From Tridacna crocea (lineage: Eukaryota; Mollusca; Bivalvia; Cardiida; Cardiidae), in contig OX031062.1 of NCBI GenBank assembly GCA_943736015.1, positions 26,199,462 through 26,263,461 of the forward strand: a DNA stretch of 64,000 nt, in the 5' to 3' direction. Positions 12,632 to 24,154 of the stretch are shown here, piece by piece; the first letter of the stretch is position 1; the number at the start of each line of letters is the position of its first letter. The notes beneath the pieces are model-generated. The model was not told where the DNA came from. It made no database searches and worked only from the letters and a program-made list of their open reading frames with translations. A program made the translations under genes and the position numbers.

Positions 12632-12884
12632 AAGAAGGATATTTATACCTCCCAAAAATACTTTTGACCGTGATAGCAATGTTTGGGTTTTTACCATCGA
12701 CTTGCACGTTAGTTATGTGATAGGATAGTACTAGCGGTACCTTATTGCTTTTTAATGACAGGCTTAAATTCTGATCTCGGATCAGCACTGTTCGATCTAT
12801 ATTCTATATAGGATATACTGACCGTCCAAAAACAGTGAATGTTTGTGTCTTTGCCTGACAGAAAAGGGTTTAGCATTCAAAGAT

Positions 12885-13115
12885 TTAACCTTTTACCACA
12901 CACTGTTGACTTTTAACGACCATGGGATAGAAGCCTTTTGAAATATTTTGGAAAAAGGAGAAAACGCTGGTAACCAGCATTTTCTCCTTTTCTCAGAATG
13001 TTTTCTAGTTCACCAAAAAATGATTGCTCTTTTTGAGCCCCATTGAAATTGTTGTCTGCAAGTGCATTAAATTTGGAGAAGGTTTAAATTTTGTTTTTGT
13101 CTGGTAAAGGGTTAA
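12885..13115. mobile_element. HP1 MITE (forward form)
   Basis: TTAA both ends; core CGCTGGTAACCAGCA has one mispair. Confidence 0.8.
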
Positions 13116-13361
13116 TATAAAAGATTCAAGGAGTCGTGTGCACAAACCGGACGGATAGCTAACAGATATTCCGTTGTATATTTCTAAGAAAATAAACCCG
13201 TGGAACCGAACTTTTACGTAATCTGCCTTTATTCGTTGGTTCTTTAAAATGGGAATTATGCACATACATTATCCTACATTATATCATCAGAAGAATATAC
13301 ATATGACCTATGTAACGAAACCTCAAATGGACCTTTTGGAGGAGGTAGAACAGAAGAAGCC

Positions 13362-13604
13362 GGTGTAATGCAGAGAAATGACCCTCCCCTACAAAATGAC
13401 CTATGGGTCATTTCTTTACGTAGAGGAATGACCCGGGTCATTACTCTACATAGAAAAATAACACTCTTGGTTCATTTCTCTACGTAGAAAAATGACCCTG
13501 GGGTTATTCCTCTACGTAGAATAATGGCCCGGGTCATTCCTCTACGTAGAGAAATGACCCATAGATCATTTTGAAAGGGGGCGGCCATTTCTCTGCATTA
13601 CACC
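13362..13604. mobile_element. Small foldback element with TCTCTACGTAGA repeat units
   Basis: Terminal inverted repeats start GGTGTAATGCAGAGAAATG and end with the inverse. Between them are tandem units pairing GGGTCATT with TCTCTACGTAGA, itself palindromic, so the entire 243 bp can fold on itself. Confidence 0.75.
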
Positions 13605-14109
13605 AGCGTGTGCTGGGCTACACAGTAAAACAAACGCAGAATCCCGACTTTTTAACGACCCTGAAGAAGAAGGCGTTTGAAACCAATGGTTTCGAGCGTT
13701 TTCTCCTTTTCCCACTATGTTTTCAAAAGGATTCTTCCAGAGGGCATTAAAACAAAGCATCATCTCAGCCCAAAAAACTACCCAAAAGTTTTTTTGCCTT
13801 TTACTGAGCATATATATTTTTTCTAAATCAAATGACAGAAAGCGAAAGTGTTTGAAGGGGGAAAAAAAACTGTTTATGACAAATCCAGAAAGTTTTGCTT
13901 GTCGGGATCAATATATTCTTTTCCTGCAATGATTTCTATAGCTGTCCACTGCATACAAGAGTGTCAAAACTGGCATTGATTTTTGTACAGTTATTGTTTC
14001 CTATAAGCTGCACAAATCCTATAAATCCTAAAAACCGATGATCTGCCAATCTAAATGTCACACTATTTCCGATGTTTTCTATTAGATTGTAGCGCCTTAT
14101 TGACGTAAC

Positions 14110-14305
14110 CCTGTACCAAATGACAAAAGCTCAGACTAGCTGGAATCGAAAGCATTTCCAGATAACTAAATGAAATTCAATTTTGGAAGCGAAGAAAACT
14201 TTGTGGGAAAACAAAAAAAAAAAACGGTTGTTAGCAGCATTTTCTCCTTTTCACACATTTTCCCTCACTAATAGTTCTATCTTGGGACTTTGCGGTAAAA
14301 GGTTG
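14110..14305. mobile_element. HP1 MITE, degraded
   Basis: Both outer halves are recognisable; the stem is broken by a poly-A insertion. Confidence 0.6.
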
Positions 14306-14528
14306 AAATAATATCCTGATGGTTGATAACTTGATAACATCAAGGAAAGCTATCTGCACTCTACGCTGCAGACTTTTTATACCCTTTCAGTGCCATTGGG
14401 TTGATACAGAAATATGTATTTGTGGACGACACAGATCAAGATCCGACTTCACACGTGCAGTTTGATCTTGGACCTATACCGTCCGCATGCCTGCGCGAAC
14501 TGCTGACCTGGGTCAATTCGTTTCGCTA

Positions 14529-14758
14529 TTAACCCTTTACCCCATAAGGCATTTCCACTGTATCTCTAATTGACCCTAAATAATAGCAAGGATGAAGCTG
14601 TTCCTTATGTGTATATGACACCTTTTGATAGCATAGGAAAACATTCTAGCAAAAGGTGAAATTGCTCGTCACGAGCAAATTTACCTTTTGTCACAATGTT
14701 TTCCAAAGGCTCCTACAAGCAATGCGTGGAGATGAGTATGTTTGGAGTAAAGGGTTAA
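14529..14758. mobile_element. HP1b variant, core TTGCTCG/CGAGCAA
   Basis: Same outer sequence as 3167-3425, TTAA at both ends, without the arm duplication. Confidence 0.8.
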
Positions 14759-14918
14759 AGCATTTAGTCCCTTTTTTACAGGGCATGGTTCATATATTTT
14801 GCGTTTAAAGAGTAATATTCACTGCCGTAGACAATCAGACGCATTGGTTGAAAAAAAAAAAACGACAGTGACATTTATGATATTATGACAAAATTCCGTC
14901 TAAAGAGTAGTCGGTCAG

Positions 14919-15278
14919 TCGTTGTCTGCGCATGTCATATTCTTCGAAAATTCGACATGTTTTATATGACGCATCACTAGCCCCGAAAGCGGGCAGACTG
15001 TGATATTACGCCCTATAAAGTAGCAATGTAGAAAATAGCTTTTATCAATACATTTGAGGACAAATGAGACCTGCTTTAGCTCCAGATTTCTCTAAACTGC
15101 TGATCAAAGCTGATTGAATTGCACGAGGTAGCGTTTTATTGAGTAAACGTTTATTTTAATTTGAATTTCAAAGTAACGGTTGTCGCGTAGGAAAGTGGTT
15201 CGGTTCTGTACCTAGGATGCCCAAATTAGATAGATGAGTATTTATAGAATGCCATCTAGCGGGAGATCATGGTGAGCC
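14919..15278 (+). mobile_element. R350 copy with 10-bp target duplication
   Basis: Same family as 34043-34366. AGTCGGTCAG flanks it at 14909-14918 and 15279-15288. Confidence 0.75.
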
Positions 15279-15503
15279 AGTCGGTCAGAGAACCAATCAA
15301 CTAGTTGATAAACAATGCAACTTTCAGTCACGTTTTCACGTTTCATTTTACGTCTAAAGACAACGTTGAAACAGGGAGACATGTTGAGGATTATTATTAC
15401 TTCAAAATTGTCTTACTATTCTACCTTCCGAAAATAAAGTTTTATCATTATCACTATTATTATTCATGAAACTAATGGATTGATCAATCGGTTGGTCCGT
15501 CGT

Positions 15504-15562
15504 CTATCCATCCATCCATCCATCCATTCATCCATTAATTAATCAATCAATCAATCAATCAA
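15504..15562. repeat. (CATC)n and (AATC)n microsatellite
   Basis: CATC repeats, then AATC repeats, directly before the candidate exon at 15579. They could hinder reading of the upstream gene structure. Confidence 0.85.
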
Positions 15563-15578
15563 TTTGCTATCTCTCCAG

Positions 15579-15701
15579 GCTGTCCAGACAGAGGAAGTAT
15601 CAAAAAGTTCAGGGAAAGAGTTACACAGGGTCAAACGTTTAGATCTGAGAGATACCGGTGGGCTGATCCGCGTCAAACGTCTGGAAGATGGCGAGATTCA
15701 G
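15579..15701 (+). CDS. Candidate internal exon of an unrecognised protein (dibasic/furin sites)
   Basis: A pyrimidine-rich acceptor (CTATCTCTCCAG) and a consensus donor (GTGAGT) bound 41 codons, phase 0 at both ends. The peptide starts AVQTEEVSKSSGKELHRVKR and contains RVKR twice, followed by LDL and LED; these fit the furin consensus R-X-K/R-R. Base composition is more coding-like than the flanks. The preceding exon is not visible: simple CATC and AATC repeats sit directly upstream. It is phase-compatible with the exon at 18847. No family recognised. Confidence 0.5.
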
Positions 15702-15928
15702 GTGAGTAGTTTGTACCAGTGCTTAGTTGCATTAATAGATGAATCAAAATCAGCAGAACCGGGCGATTTTGTAGGACCTGCTTATTATTATTATTTGCAA
15801 ATCTAAAACATAAATCTGCTACACAGTTGAACAGACTGAACTATTAATGTGCAAGATGATCGTAGACCACGTATTTCACGCAGAACAATAGAAGTCGCAA
15901 TATCTGGAACGCACGGGGCCATCTTGTC

Positions 15929-16152
15929 TTAACTTATTACTAAACGACAAAATTTTTGGCTCGTCCAACTCGAACGCATTTGCGAACAACAAAAGTGACT
16001 GAAAATTTGAAATTTGTTTTCTGAAGGGTGGTAAACATTGTGGGAAAAGGAGAAAATGAGGGTTATCAGCATTTTCTCCTTTTTCCACAAAGTTTTCCCA
16101 AGGCCTTTTTCTCAGGATCGTCAAAAGTAGGGATTGTGTGGTAATGGGTTAA
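15929..16152. mobile_element. HP1 MITE (reverse form)
   Basis: TTAA both ends. The same HP1 plus following ~130 bp recurs at 22815-23110. Confidence 0.8.
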
Positions 16153-16304
16153 CACAATCCTGCGATAATGCAATTCTATGTTTTTATCAAAAATATAAAT
16201 GAGCCATGCTCTGTGAAAAGGTCGCCTAATGCATTTGCATGTCAGTTTGCGCAGTCCGCGCAGGGAAAAGTTCCAACATGGCTCAAACGGTGCATTCTTA
16301 CTTT

Positions 16305-16435
16305 AATAGAGTAGAAAACATTTTGTGAAAAGGAGAAAATGCTGGTTACCAGCATTTTCTCCTTTTCCCACAATGTTTTCAAAAGGCTTCTTTCTCAGGG
16401 TTGTTAAAAGGCGTCATTGTGTGGTAAAGGTTTAA
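16305..16435. mobile_element. HP1 MITE, right half only
   Basis: Intact stem and GTCATTGTGTGGTAAAGG end; the left half is missing. Confidence 0.7.
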
Positions 16436-16651
16436 CATTGATTTAAGGACAGTGTTGACAAAAAAGATCAGAGTCGATACCCTATGCTATTTTTAAATTT
16501 TCTGCATGTCGAAGGACCGGTGTACCGCAGGTTTCGGTTGGTTGTTATAAAAATAGATTTTGTTGATCTATGACTATGTGATGACTTGCCTAGGTAAAGG
16601 GAACACGGAGATGCATCGCTTACCCCTTTTTTGCAAAAAACATGGCTTATA

Positions 16652-16845
16652 TTATCTCTTTACCAAACGAAATAATTTTAGACTAGTCCAAATTGGAAGC
16701 ATTTGCAGACGACAAAATTTAAGTGACTTCAAAATTGCAATTTGTTTTGGAAAGGGTAGAAAACATTGTTGGAAAAGGAGAAAATGCTAGTTACCAGCAC
16801 CACTCCTTTTCCCTCAATGCTTTCAGAAGGCTTCTTTCTCCGGGG
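16652..16845. mobile_element. HP1 MITE, truncated by another MITE
   Basis: Left half and stem present; the right end is cut where the CCCGTATTCACC element begins. Confidence 0.7.
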
Positions 16846-17028
16846 CCCGTATTCACCAACCATTCTTGACAATATTCTTAGTCTTATTCTCCAAGGTTTT
16901 CTAAATTTGTAAGTAACACAACTTCTGATTGGCTAAACCGAATCAGAAGTTGTGTTACTTACAAATGTAGAAAATTTTGAAGAATAAGACAAAGAACGTT
17001 CTTATGAATGGTTGGTGAATACGGGTCC
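16846..17028. mobile_element. Palindromic MITE (CCCGTATTCACCAACCATTC)
   Basis: A near-perfect 183-bp inverted repeat: ends CCCGTATTCACCAACCATTC and its inverse, with a centre of GATTGGCTAAACCGAATC type. It truncates the HP1 copy at 16652. Confidence 0.8.
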
Positions 17029-17039
17029 AGGATTTCACA

Positions 17040-17480
17040 TTGAATAACACTGCCAGAGATAGTATGATAATAACATTACAGTACGATGGTGATAACGCGA
17101 TAGTACGATAATAATGGAATATCGTTAGGGGACTTAGGGCCATCGCTTATTAATTTGTTCGATTGTAATGGATGCCATGTTCGATATAGTTTGATGGTGA
17201 TAACTCGATAGTTCGATGACGATAATGCAATAGAACGATGAAGATAACGCAATCGTAAGAAGGTGATAACTAGTACGAGGATGATAATGTGATAATACGA
17301 TGGTGATAATGCAAAGGTACAATGATGATAACGCGATCTAGTGCGACGGTGATAACACGATAGTATGACGATTATAATGTAATATTTAGTGCGATGACGC
17401 TAAAGCCATAGTATGATGATGAAAACACGAGATTACATCGCAATTTCATTATCGCACTATTGCGTTATCACCATCGTAGT
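17040..17480. repeat. Degenerate tandem array (GATGGTGATAACGCGATAGT type)
   Basis: About 15 imperfect units of roughly 20-35 bp mix CGATGGTGATAA and CGATAGTACGATGA. Near 17440 the motif appears inverted (CGCAATTTCATTATCGCACT), suggesting a partial foldback. Confidence 0.65.
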
Positions 17481-17571
17481 AGGCCTACTGACTGTGATTT
17501 CACGTTTATATCATACTCGTACTATGGTGCATCGCGTTTAGAATCAACAAATTCATAGGCAATGGCCCTAA

Positions 17572-17724
17572 CGGTATTCTGTACATCACAGCCATTTCTA
17601 GTGACAGAGTTTTGATATATCGCGGTATTCTGTACATCACAGCCATTTCTAGTGACAGAGTTTTGATATATCGCGGTATTCTGTACATCACAGCCATTTC
17701 TAGTGACAGAGTTTTGATATATCA
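17572..17724. repeat. 51-bp tandem triplication
   Basis: Three almost identical 51-bp units start CGGTATTCTGTACATCACAG at 17572, 17623 and 17674. Confidence 0.9.
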
Positions 17725-18689
17725 CACTCAACCCGTTTATTATTGTGGCGCCGCATGAGCGGCAGCACCATATTTTTATTCGCTTTTGAAAAGCACTTCA
17801 TGGAGGCAGCCAAATTGTTTTCTCGACTTCCAGTCATCTCGTAATAAGATCATTTCGTACCTATGCCATTTCATACAATTTTGGATATTTTCCTAGCCAC
17901 CTTTACTTGTTATTTTGGTCATTTCGTACTCACTTTGATCATTGCGTACCCATTTAGATCAATTCATACCCAGTTTTTCATATCAATTTGATAATTCAGT
18001 ACCTAGTTTTAATACTACTTTCTGATGTTTGCCGAATGACAATTGCTTTTGTACATAGCTCCAATTGAACTTGCGTTAAATTTCGCCGAAGAACGGCTAT
18101 GATTGTGTTTTACCGTTATTGCCTATTTCTTTTTTAAGTTTTTAGTGGGATTCTAAAGATTGTCTACGGCTTCGCAGTTCATTTCTCACCGATTTCTGCA
18201 TACATTTATTTTGGACAAACTGAAATGCTTTAATGTGCCTTATGTCAGGAACAACTAATTTGTAGCGCCATGCATGTAATGCATCACAACTTTTCTTATC
18301 ATTATATTTAACGAGCACATCAGATGATATGCAAATTATGCAATTGTGCTCTATTTATTCAAATTGCCTTTTGCAGCGATATTTAATATACTCAGGTCCT
18401 TAAATAAGTGTGCACTCAATTTTCTTTTATTTCTCATCGCATGCTTTACTGAAATTTGACATCATACTTTAGTTCAGAGTCTGTAGAAAATGCCAGGCTA
18501 ATCAGATTTTGACTGCCAGAAAGTTTAAGTTAGGTTTTTGCATTTTAAATGAAGGTGGTATTAAAATCAAAGTTGCAAAAGCACTCAAAGCCTAAGGGAA
18601 AATTAAAGCAAGGTTTTTCTTGAAGTTCTTGTAATTTTTCAAGCAATATCTTATATCGATACAGGCAATTATTCGACCAGTGGAGCTAA

Positions 18690-18824
18690 AAAACCTAACT
18701 TTAATGTTACCTTGGTCTTTGAGTACTTTTGAAACTTGTTTTTGGTAACATCTATTTTGTCGTCTGCAAATGCCTTCAACCTGGACAATTCCAACCTTCT
18801 GTCGTTTTGTAAAGAGTTAAATAA
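18690..18824. mobile_element. HP1 remnant (half)
   Basis: TTTTGTCGTCTGCAAATGCC .. TTTTGTAAAGAGTTAA. It ends 23 bp before the candidate terminal exon at 18847. Confidence 0.65.
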
Positions 18825-18846
18825 TAAGGCAGTGTATACATTACAG

Positions 18847-19227
18847 ACGCCAGACAGAGTTCGTCGTGCAACAGACAACCTCGATGAAGGGTCAGAAGGC
18901 GATGAAACCGAGGATGAAAAGGAAAGGAAAGCCCTTTATGGCCCAAACTATGGTCCAAATGGGGACGATGAGACCCATTTGCTGAAGCTTATGTTGAATG
19001 GAGAGTTCCACCCAGATCAGGAAATCCATGAAGAACCGATAACAAAACGATTGGACAAACATTTCATGAAAATCAAACAAAAGTGGAAGTTGGCGATGAA
19101 GAAAAGGAAGCAACAGAAGTACCACCCACAGAAGAAGGTGGCCTCGAAGGTGAAACAAGGGGACTCAAAAGATTCTGTCACACAAAAAACAAAGAGAAAG
19201 CAATATCAAAAGAACAACAAAAATTAA
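18847..19227 (+). CDS. Candidate terminal exon of the same unrecognised basic, possibly secreted protein
   Basis: An acceptor (TATACATTACAG) opens a phase-0 frame of 126 codons ending in TAA. The peptide begins TPDRVRRATDNLDEGSEGDE, with another RVRR furin-type site. An acidic stretch follows (GDETEDEKE), then ALYGPNYGPNGDD, LLKLMLNGEFHPD and ITKRLDKHF, then a very Lys/Arg-rich tail from about residue 75. The acidic block followed by a basic tail, with clustered dibasic sites, would suit a secreted, heparin- or matrix-binding factor, but that is inference. No AATAAA lies close after the stop. The open frame extends upstream of 18847 only through an HP1 remnant, which I take as non-coding. Confidence 0.55.
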   Translation, partial: TPDRVRRATDNLDEGSEGDETEDEKERKALYGPNYGPNGDDETHLLKLMLNGEFHPDQEIHEEPITKRLDKHFMKIKQKWKLAMKKRKQQKYHPQKKVASKVKQGDSKDSVTQKTKRKQYQKNNKN

Positions 19228-19490
19228 TGGGTTGCCTGCTTTTAGCATATGCATTTGAGTGGCTCGTATATTTTTGAATAACATTTATTTCAAAATTGGA
19301 AAGTTTCCTTCTTTAATATCATTTTACCCCTCTAATTCTAATGAAAGTTGAAAAGTAGTATAGTTATTGTTCTAGACAGAAAACATCGTCGGTTTACTTA
19401 AAAAACTTCGTAACTACAGCTTGTAACAAGCAGTAGTTACGAGGTTTTCGAAATGAACCAACATTTTGAATGCACTGTGAAAAATGAGGT

Positions 19491-19721
19491 TTATCCCTTT
19501 ACCAAACAATCCCTGGTATTGACGACCCTGAGATAGAAGCCTTTAGAAAACATTGTGGGAAAAGGAGAAAATGCTGGTAACCAGCATTTTCTCCTTTTCC
19601 CACAATATTTTCTACTCTGCTGGAAACAAATTTCAATTTTTGAGTTAAGTTTATTTTGTCGTCTGCAACGGTGCTTTCATTTTGGACCAGTCTAAAATTT
19701 TGTCGTTTGAGAAAGGGTTAA
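19491..19721. mobile_element. HP1 MITE (forward form)
   Basis: Full length with intact stem. Confidence 0.8.
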
Positions 19722-19849
19722 AGCACCTCTGTGAAACAGTGCACCATGTAAGTCAATGGTGGATCTATAAAATCCCCTCTGCCAAACAATCGGGGAATCA
19801 TAACATACAATGGTCCTTGGATATACAAAGAGTTTACTAACAGCAAAAA

Positions 19850-19945
19850 GTTTTGAAATAGGTCAGCCTACACAGACTGTGCAAGCTGACCTGGGTCAAT
19901 ACTTTTGTGCAGATGCATTAGACCCCCTTTTCATACAGCTTGAGT
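19850..19945. repeat. HP2 palindromic repeat
   Basis: AGGTCAGCCTACACAGACTG and TGCAAGCTGACCTGGGTC pair, then CAGATGCATTAGACCCCCTT. Confidence 0.6.
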
Positions 19946-19959
19946 CAAGAACACTATTA

Positions 19960-20180
19960 CTTTCCAAATGCTAAAATTTTAGAATGGGTTGACTTGAAAG
20001 CACTTGCAGACAACAAATTTAAAGTAACTAAAAAACGAAACTGGTTTCCAGCAGGGTAAAAAGCATTGTGGGTAAAGGAGAAAATGCTGGTTACCAACAT
20101 TTTCTCTTTTTTCCACAATGTTTTCAAAAGGCTTCTTTCTCAGGATCTTTTAAAGTCGGAATTGCGTGGTAAAGAGTTAA
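19960..20180. mobile_element. HP1 MITE (reverse form)
   Basis: Left end weak, right end GTGGTAAAGAGTTAA. Confidence 0.75.
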
Positions 20181-20554
20181 GTATATCGTTTAATATGACT
20201 AATATTATTTAGCCCATACAGTTCCAGGATTCATTAAGTGGTGAAGATATAACCGAAATAAGTTTAGGATTATCGTTAACTCTATTGCAAGAGGCATAAG
20301 AATGAGATTTTGAAGAAAGCATAGATCAAGATCAGACTACACAGAACATTTAGTCTGAGCTTTACTGGCCATTCATAATGCATGCATGTATGATAAATTC
20401 TCTTGATTTTCAGTGCATTGTATTTCTTGCTGTCAAAAGCTGAAACAGTGTATACATGTATTTGGCAAGAACGGAGTCAAAATACCATTATAAGTTTTTT
20501 AATTCAAATTTTAAGACCTGTCTTCTATTTGGAAAGGATGCTTTTAACAACTCT

Positions 20555-20783
20555 TTAACTCATTACCAAACGACAATATTTTAGGCTTGTCCAAATCGAA
20601 AGCATTTGCAGACAACAAAATAAAAGTGACTGAAAATTTGAAATTTGTTTTGTGAAGGGTAGAAAAAATTGTGGGAAAAGGAGAAAATGCTGGTTACCAG
20701 CATTTTCTCCTTTTCCCACAATGTTTTCTTATGGCTTCTTTCTCGGGGGCGTCAAAAGTAGGGATTATGTGGTAATGGGTTAA
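20555..20783. mobile_element. HP1 MITE (reverse form)
   Basis: TTAA both ends, intact core. Confidence 0.85.
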
Positions 20784-21032
20784 ATTAAGTCTCAGATTTG
20801 CATGGAAATGGTTAAAAATAGAAATTCTGAATAGTTGGAAAATGATATCCACAACTCAAAAAAAATAAAAAAAATATACAAGAACTTTCACAGGTACTGC
20901 TTACACTGGTACATGTATCACAATAATTTCATAAATTTTAATAGCTGTTTGGTGTTTGAATAAATTAGCACAAATTATTTCGGATTCTAGTTTTAGTCGA
21001 AACCTTTCCTTTTTTCATGACCACAGCAGACC

Positions 21033-21106
21033 CACTCTCTTGCACTCCGGATCATTCACATTCATGTGAGAGTAACGAATGACAACTCTGCTCGGAGACT
21101 GCAGTG
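21033..21106. repeat. Second solo mini-copy of the same arm ends (inverted)
   Basis: ACTCTCTTGCACTCCGGATC ... GACAACTCTGCTCGGAG in about 70 bp, the inverse of 30197-30258. Confidence 0.65.
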
Positions 21107-21206
21107 GGCCTACAAAGCACAATCAACATCAATCCTTGCTCACAAAGGTCACTTGCAATAAGCCCATAACAATTATTAATTTGAGCATCCTATGGCAAAA
21201 GGGGGC

Positions 21207-21435
21207 TTAACTCTTTACCAAGGGACAAAATTTCAGCCTGGTCTAAATTTAAAGCATTTGCTGACGACAAAATAAACATTGTTCAAAAAATGAAATTTGT
21301 TTTAGGAAGGGAAGAAAACATTGTGGGACAAGGAGAAAATGCTGGTCACCAGCATATTCTCCTTTTCCCGCAATGTTTTCAGAAGGCTTTTTCTTTAAGG
21401 GCATCAAAACTCTGTACTGTGTGGTAAAGAGTCAA
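21207..21435. mobile_element. HP1 MITE (reverse form)
   Basis: Core TGCTGGTCACCAGCA; the right end reads GTCAA instead of GTTAA. Confidence 0.8.
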
Positions 21436-21442
21436 TGCTTTT

Positions 21443-21675
21443 CCTTAAATCTTTACCACACAATCCCGACTTTTAACACCCCTCTGAAAGAAACCTTTTG
21501 AAAACACTGTAGAAAAAGAAAAAAAATGCTTGTACCCAGCATTTTCTCTTTTTTCCCATGATGTTTTCCTACCTTCCTAAGACAAACTTCAATTCTTTAT
21601 TCACATGCATTTTGTCGTCTGCAAATGCTTTCAATTTGGACCAGTCTAAAAATTTTGTCGTTTGGTGAGGACTTA
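21443..21675. mobile_element. HP1 MITE (forward form)
   Basis: Directly follows the previous copy in opposite orientation. Confidence 0.75.
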
Positions 21676-21734
21676 TTGCCTTTTCTTGCATCATCTGATC
21701 TATATTTTGTGAAATATTGTTATGCGATAAAAAG

Positions 21735-21879
21735 AATCTGACATTTGTGGGCTGTTGAGATAAGATTTTATCAAACTTGTCAAGGAAAATGTTATTAAGC
21801 TCGCCAAAGGCTTGCTTAATAACATTTCACTTGACTTGTATAATAAAATCTTATCTCAAAAGTCTACTCATGTCAGATC
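21735..21879. mobile_element. 145-bp palindromic element
   Basis: Long inverted arms (TGAGATAAGATTTTAT, AAATGTTATTAAGC) meet around CTCGCCAAAGGCTTGC. It has no other copy in the window. Confidence 0.65.
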
Positions 21880-21969
21880 CTATATATACGAAGCAAGTCA
21901 TATTATAAGATTATGGATTCATAAAACCCATTTTGAAAACAACCAACTGGACTATGAAGTATACTGGAT

Positions 21970-22190
21970 CTTTAACCCTTTCCCAAACAACACACTCTTT
22001 CAAATCCAAAGAGTTTGCAGACGACATTTCAAATTTGATAAAAATTGCAGAAAGTTCTACAAATGGGTAGAAAACACTGTGGGAAAAGGAGAAATTGCTC
22101 GTTACGAGTAATTTCTTCTTTTCCCACAGTGTTTTCAAAAGACTTGTACTGCAGACACATAAAAACAAGGGCTTGTTTGGGAAACGATGA
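21970..22190. mobile_element. HP1 MITE, core TTGCTCG variant
   Basis: Stem core GAAATTGCTCGTTACGAGTA; left half carries GTTTGCAGACGACATTT. Confidence 0.75.
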
Positions 22191-22416
22191 ATTCTTTACC
22201 ACACAATCCGGATTTTTAACTACCCTCAGAAAGAAAGCCTTTAAAAACATTGTGGGAAAAGGAGAAAATGCTGGTAACCAGCATTTTCTCCTTTTCCCAC
22301 ATTGTTTTCTACCCTTTCCAGAGCGAATTTCAATTTTGATTTAAATTTATTTTGTCGTCTGCAAATGGTTTTAATTTAGATTGGTTAAATATTTTATCGT
22401 TTGATATAGAATTAAG
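22191..22416. mobile_element. HP1 MITE (forward form)
   Basis: Adjoins the previous copy; intact stem. Confidence 0.8.
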
Positions 22417-22459
22417 CTGCAGAAGACTGACCAACAGGAAAAAGTATTTGAAACCATCT

Positions 22460-22695
22460 TTAACTCATTACCAAACAACAAAATTTTAGGCTTGTTCAAA
22501 TTGAAAGCATTTGCAGACGACAAAATAAAAGTGACCGAAAATTTGAAAATTTGAAATTTGTTTTGTGAAGAGTAGAAAACATTGTAGGAGAGTAGAAAAT
22601 GCTGGTTTCCAGCATTTTCTCTTTTTCCCACAATGTTTCCTTTTGGGTTCTTTCTCAGGGTCATCAAAAGTAGGGATTGTGTGGTAATAGGTTAA
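22460..22695. mobile_element. HP1 MITE (reverse form)
   Basis: TTAA both ends; a short internal duplication of AAATTTGAA. Confidence 0.8.
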
Positions 22696-22709
22696 GAAAC
22701 AAAAACATC

Positions 22710-22982
22710 AGGTATGTCCAATTCGGAAGGATTTGCATACAAACATATGAAATGTGGCTAAAATGAAGATTTCGTGTCTGTTAGGCTGGAAAACATTATT
22801 GGCAAAGTGACTGAAAATTTGTAATTCGTTTTGTAAAGGGTAGAAAACATTGTGGGAAAAGGAGAAAATGCTGATAACCAGCATGAGTATCAGCATTTTC
22901 TCCTTTTCCCACAATATAATTGTTTTCCTAAGGCCTTTTTCTCAGGGTCGTCAAAAGTAGGGATTGTGGGGTAATGGGTTAA
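22710..22982. mobile_element. HP1 MITE with duplicated stem entry
   Basis: Two left stem fragments; loop enlarged (CAGCATGAGTATCAGCAT). Confidence 0.7.
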
Positions 22983-23930
22983 CACAACCCTGCTATAATG
23001 CAATTCTCTGTTTCTGTCCAAAATATAGATGAGCCATGCTCTATGAAAAGGTCGCCTGATGCATTTGCATGTCATCCATCGCAGTCCGCGCTGTCTCACT
23101 TGGGTCAAAGGAGAAAATACAGATTAAAATTGATAGCCATGTAAGTCAAATTTCATGTGTTGTTTGGAAAGGCTTTCAAATTTGAACAATTCTGAAATTT
23201 TCTGAACAGTTGAAATCCACTATGCACAATAAACCTTATTTTTTTTTGGATGAATTATGATGCAATCAGGAAATCTCAAAGAGGTCCATCCAAGCACTGA
23301 TAACCAGTATTTTCTCCTTTTTCCACCTTCTATGTGTTAATAAAAATGACTATTCCAATACAGGCAAAGATATGAGCTAAACATATTTCAAGATTGTTTA
23401 GCTTGAATGTGTTACAATGTGATGATAGTGCAGATCCTAGATCAAACTGTACATTCTTTACTGTATGATCTTGATCTGTATTTACTGTATAAGCAAACTA
23501 ATTTCTTCTTGGCACTCTATTCGTATGAATTAAATTCTCTGGCCTTTAGCAAATGAACTTAAAAAACTACAGGTATATAGCATGACTAGTGGACTGCCTG
23601 GGCAAAATCGATAAGGACACATTTCAAGACAAAATTTCACAAACTTTTTTCAGTTATGATTCTACATGTATTTAATTTCACATAAATACTATACAATGTG
23701 TATCATCGCAAAAACAATATAACTCTTAGAAAGCCTACAAACTACGAAATGTACCGGTACACTTTCAGTTTATAAACAAGAGTTTAACATTCCAAACCCA
23801 GGCTTTTTTGTCAAAAATATTGGCCAGGCTGGGTACAAGATCAGAAAACATTTTCCATGCAATCTGATCTTGACCACTATTGTAGGCATTCAAGGTATAA
23901 TCACAGACAAGCAAATAATTAAAACAATTT

Positions 23931-24154
23931 AACTTCTTACCACAAGACAAATATGTATATGTAGACATGCCCAACATAAAAACATGATTTTTTTTTTCAA
24001 ATGACCATCCAAATATTACTCAGATGATAAGATTTTTTTTTTGATAGTTTAGAAAACATGGAGGGAAAGAGAAAATTATGGTAGCCAGCATTTTCACCTT
24101 ATTTTCACGTTTTCAAAAGGCTCCTTTCTCAGATACTTAGTGCTAAAGAGTTAA
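23931..24154. mobile_element. HP1 MITE, degraded
   Basis: Ends in AAAGAGTTAA, whose TTAA also starts the next copy. Confidence 0.6.

Noticed and set aside
15564-15578. TTG-initiated start for the exon at 15579
   Set aside because: The upstream sequence is microsatellite and the CTCTCCAG acceptor explains the open frame better.
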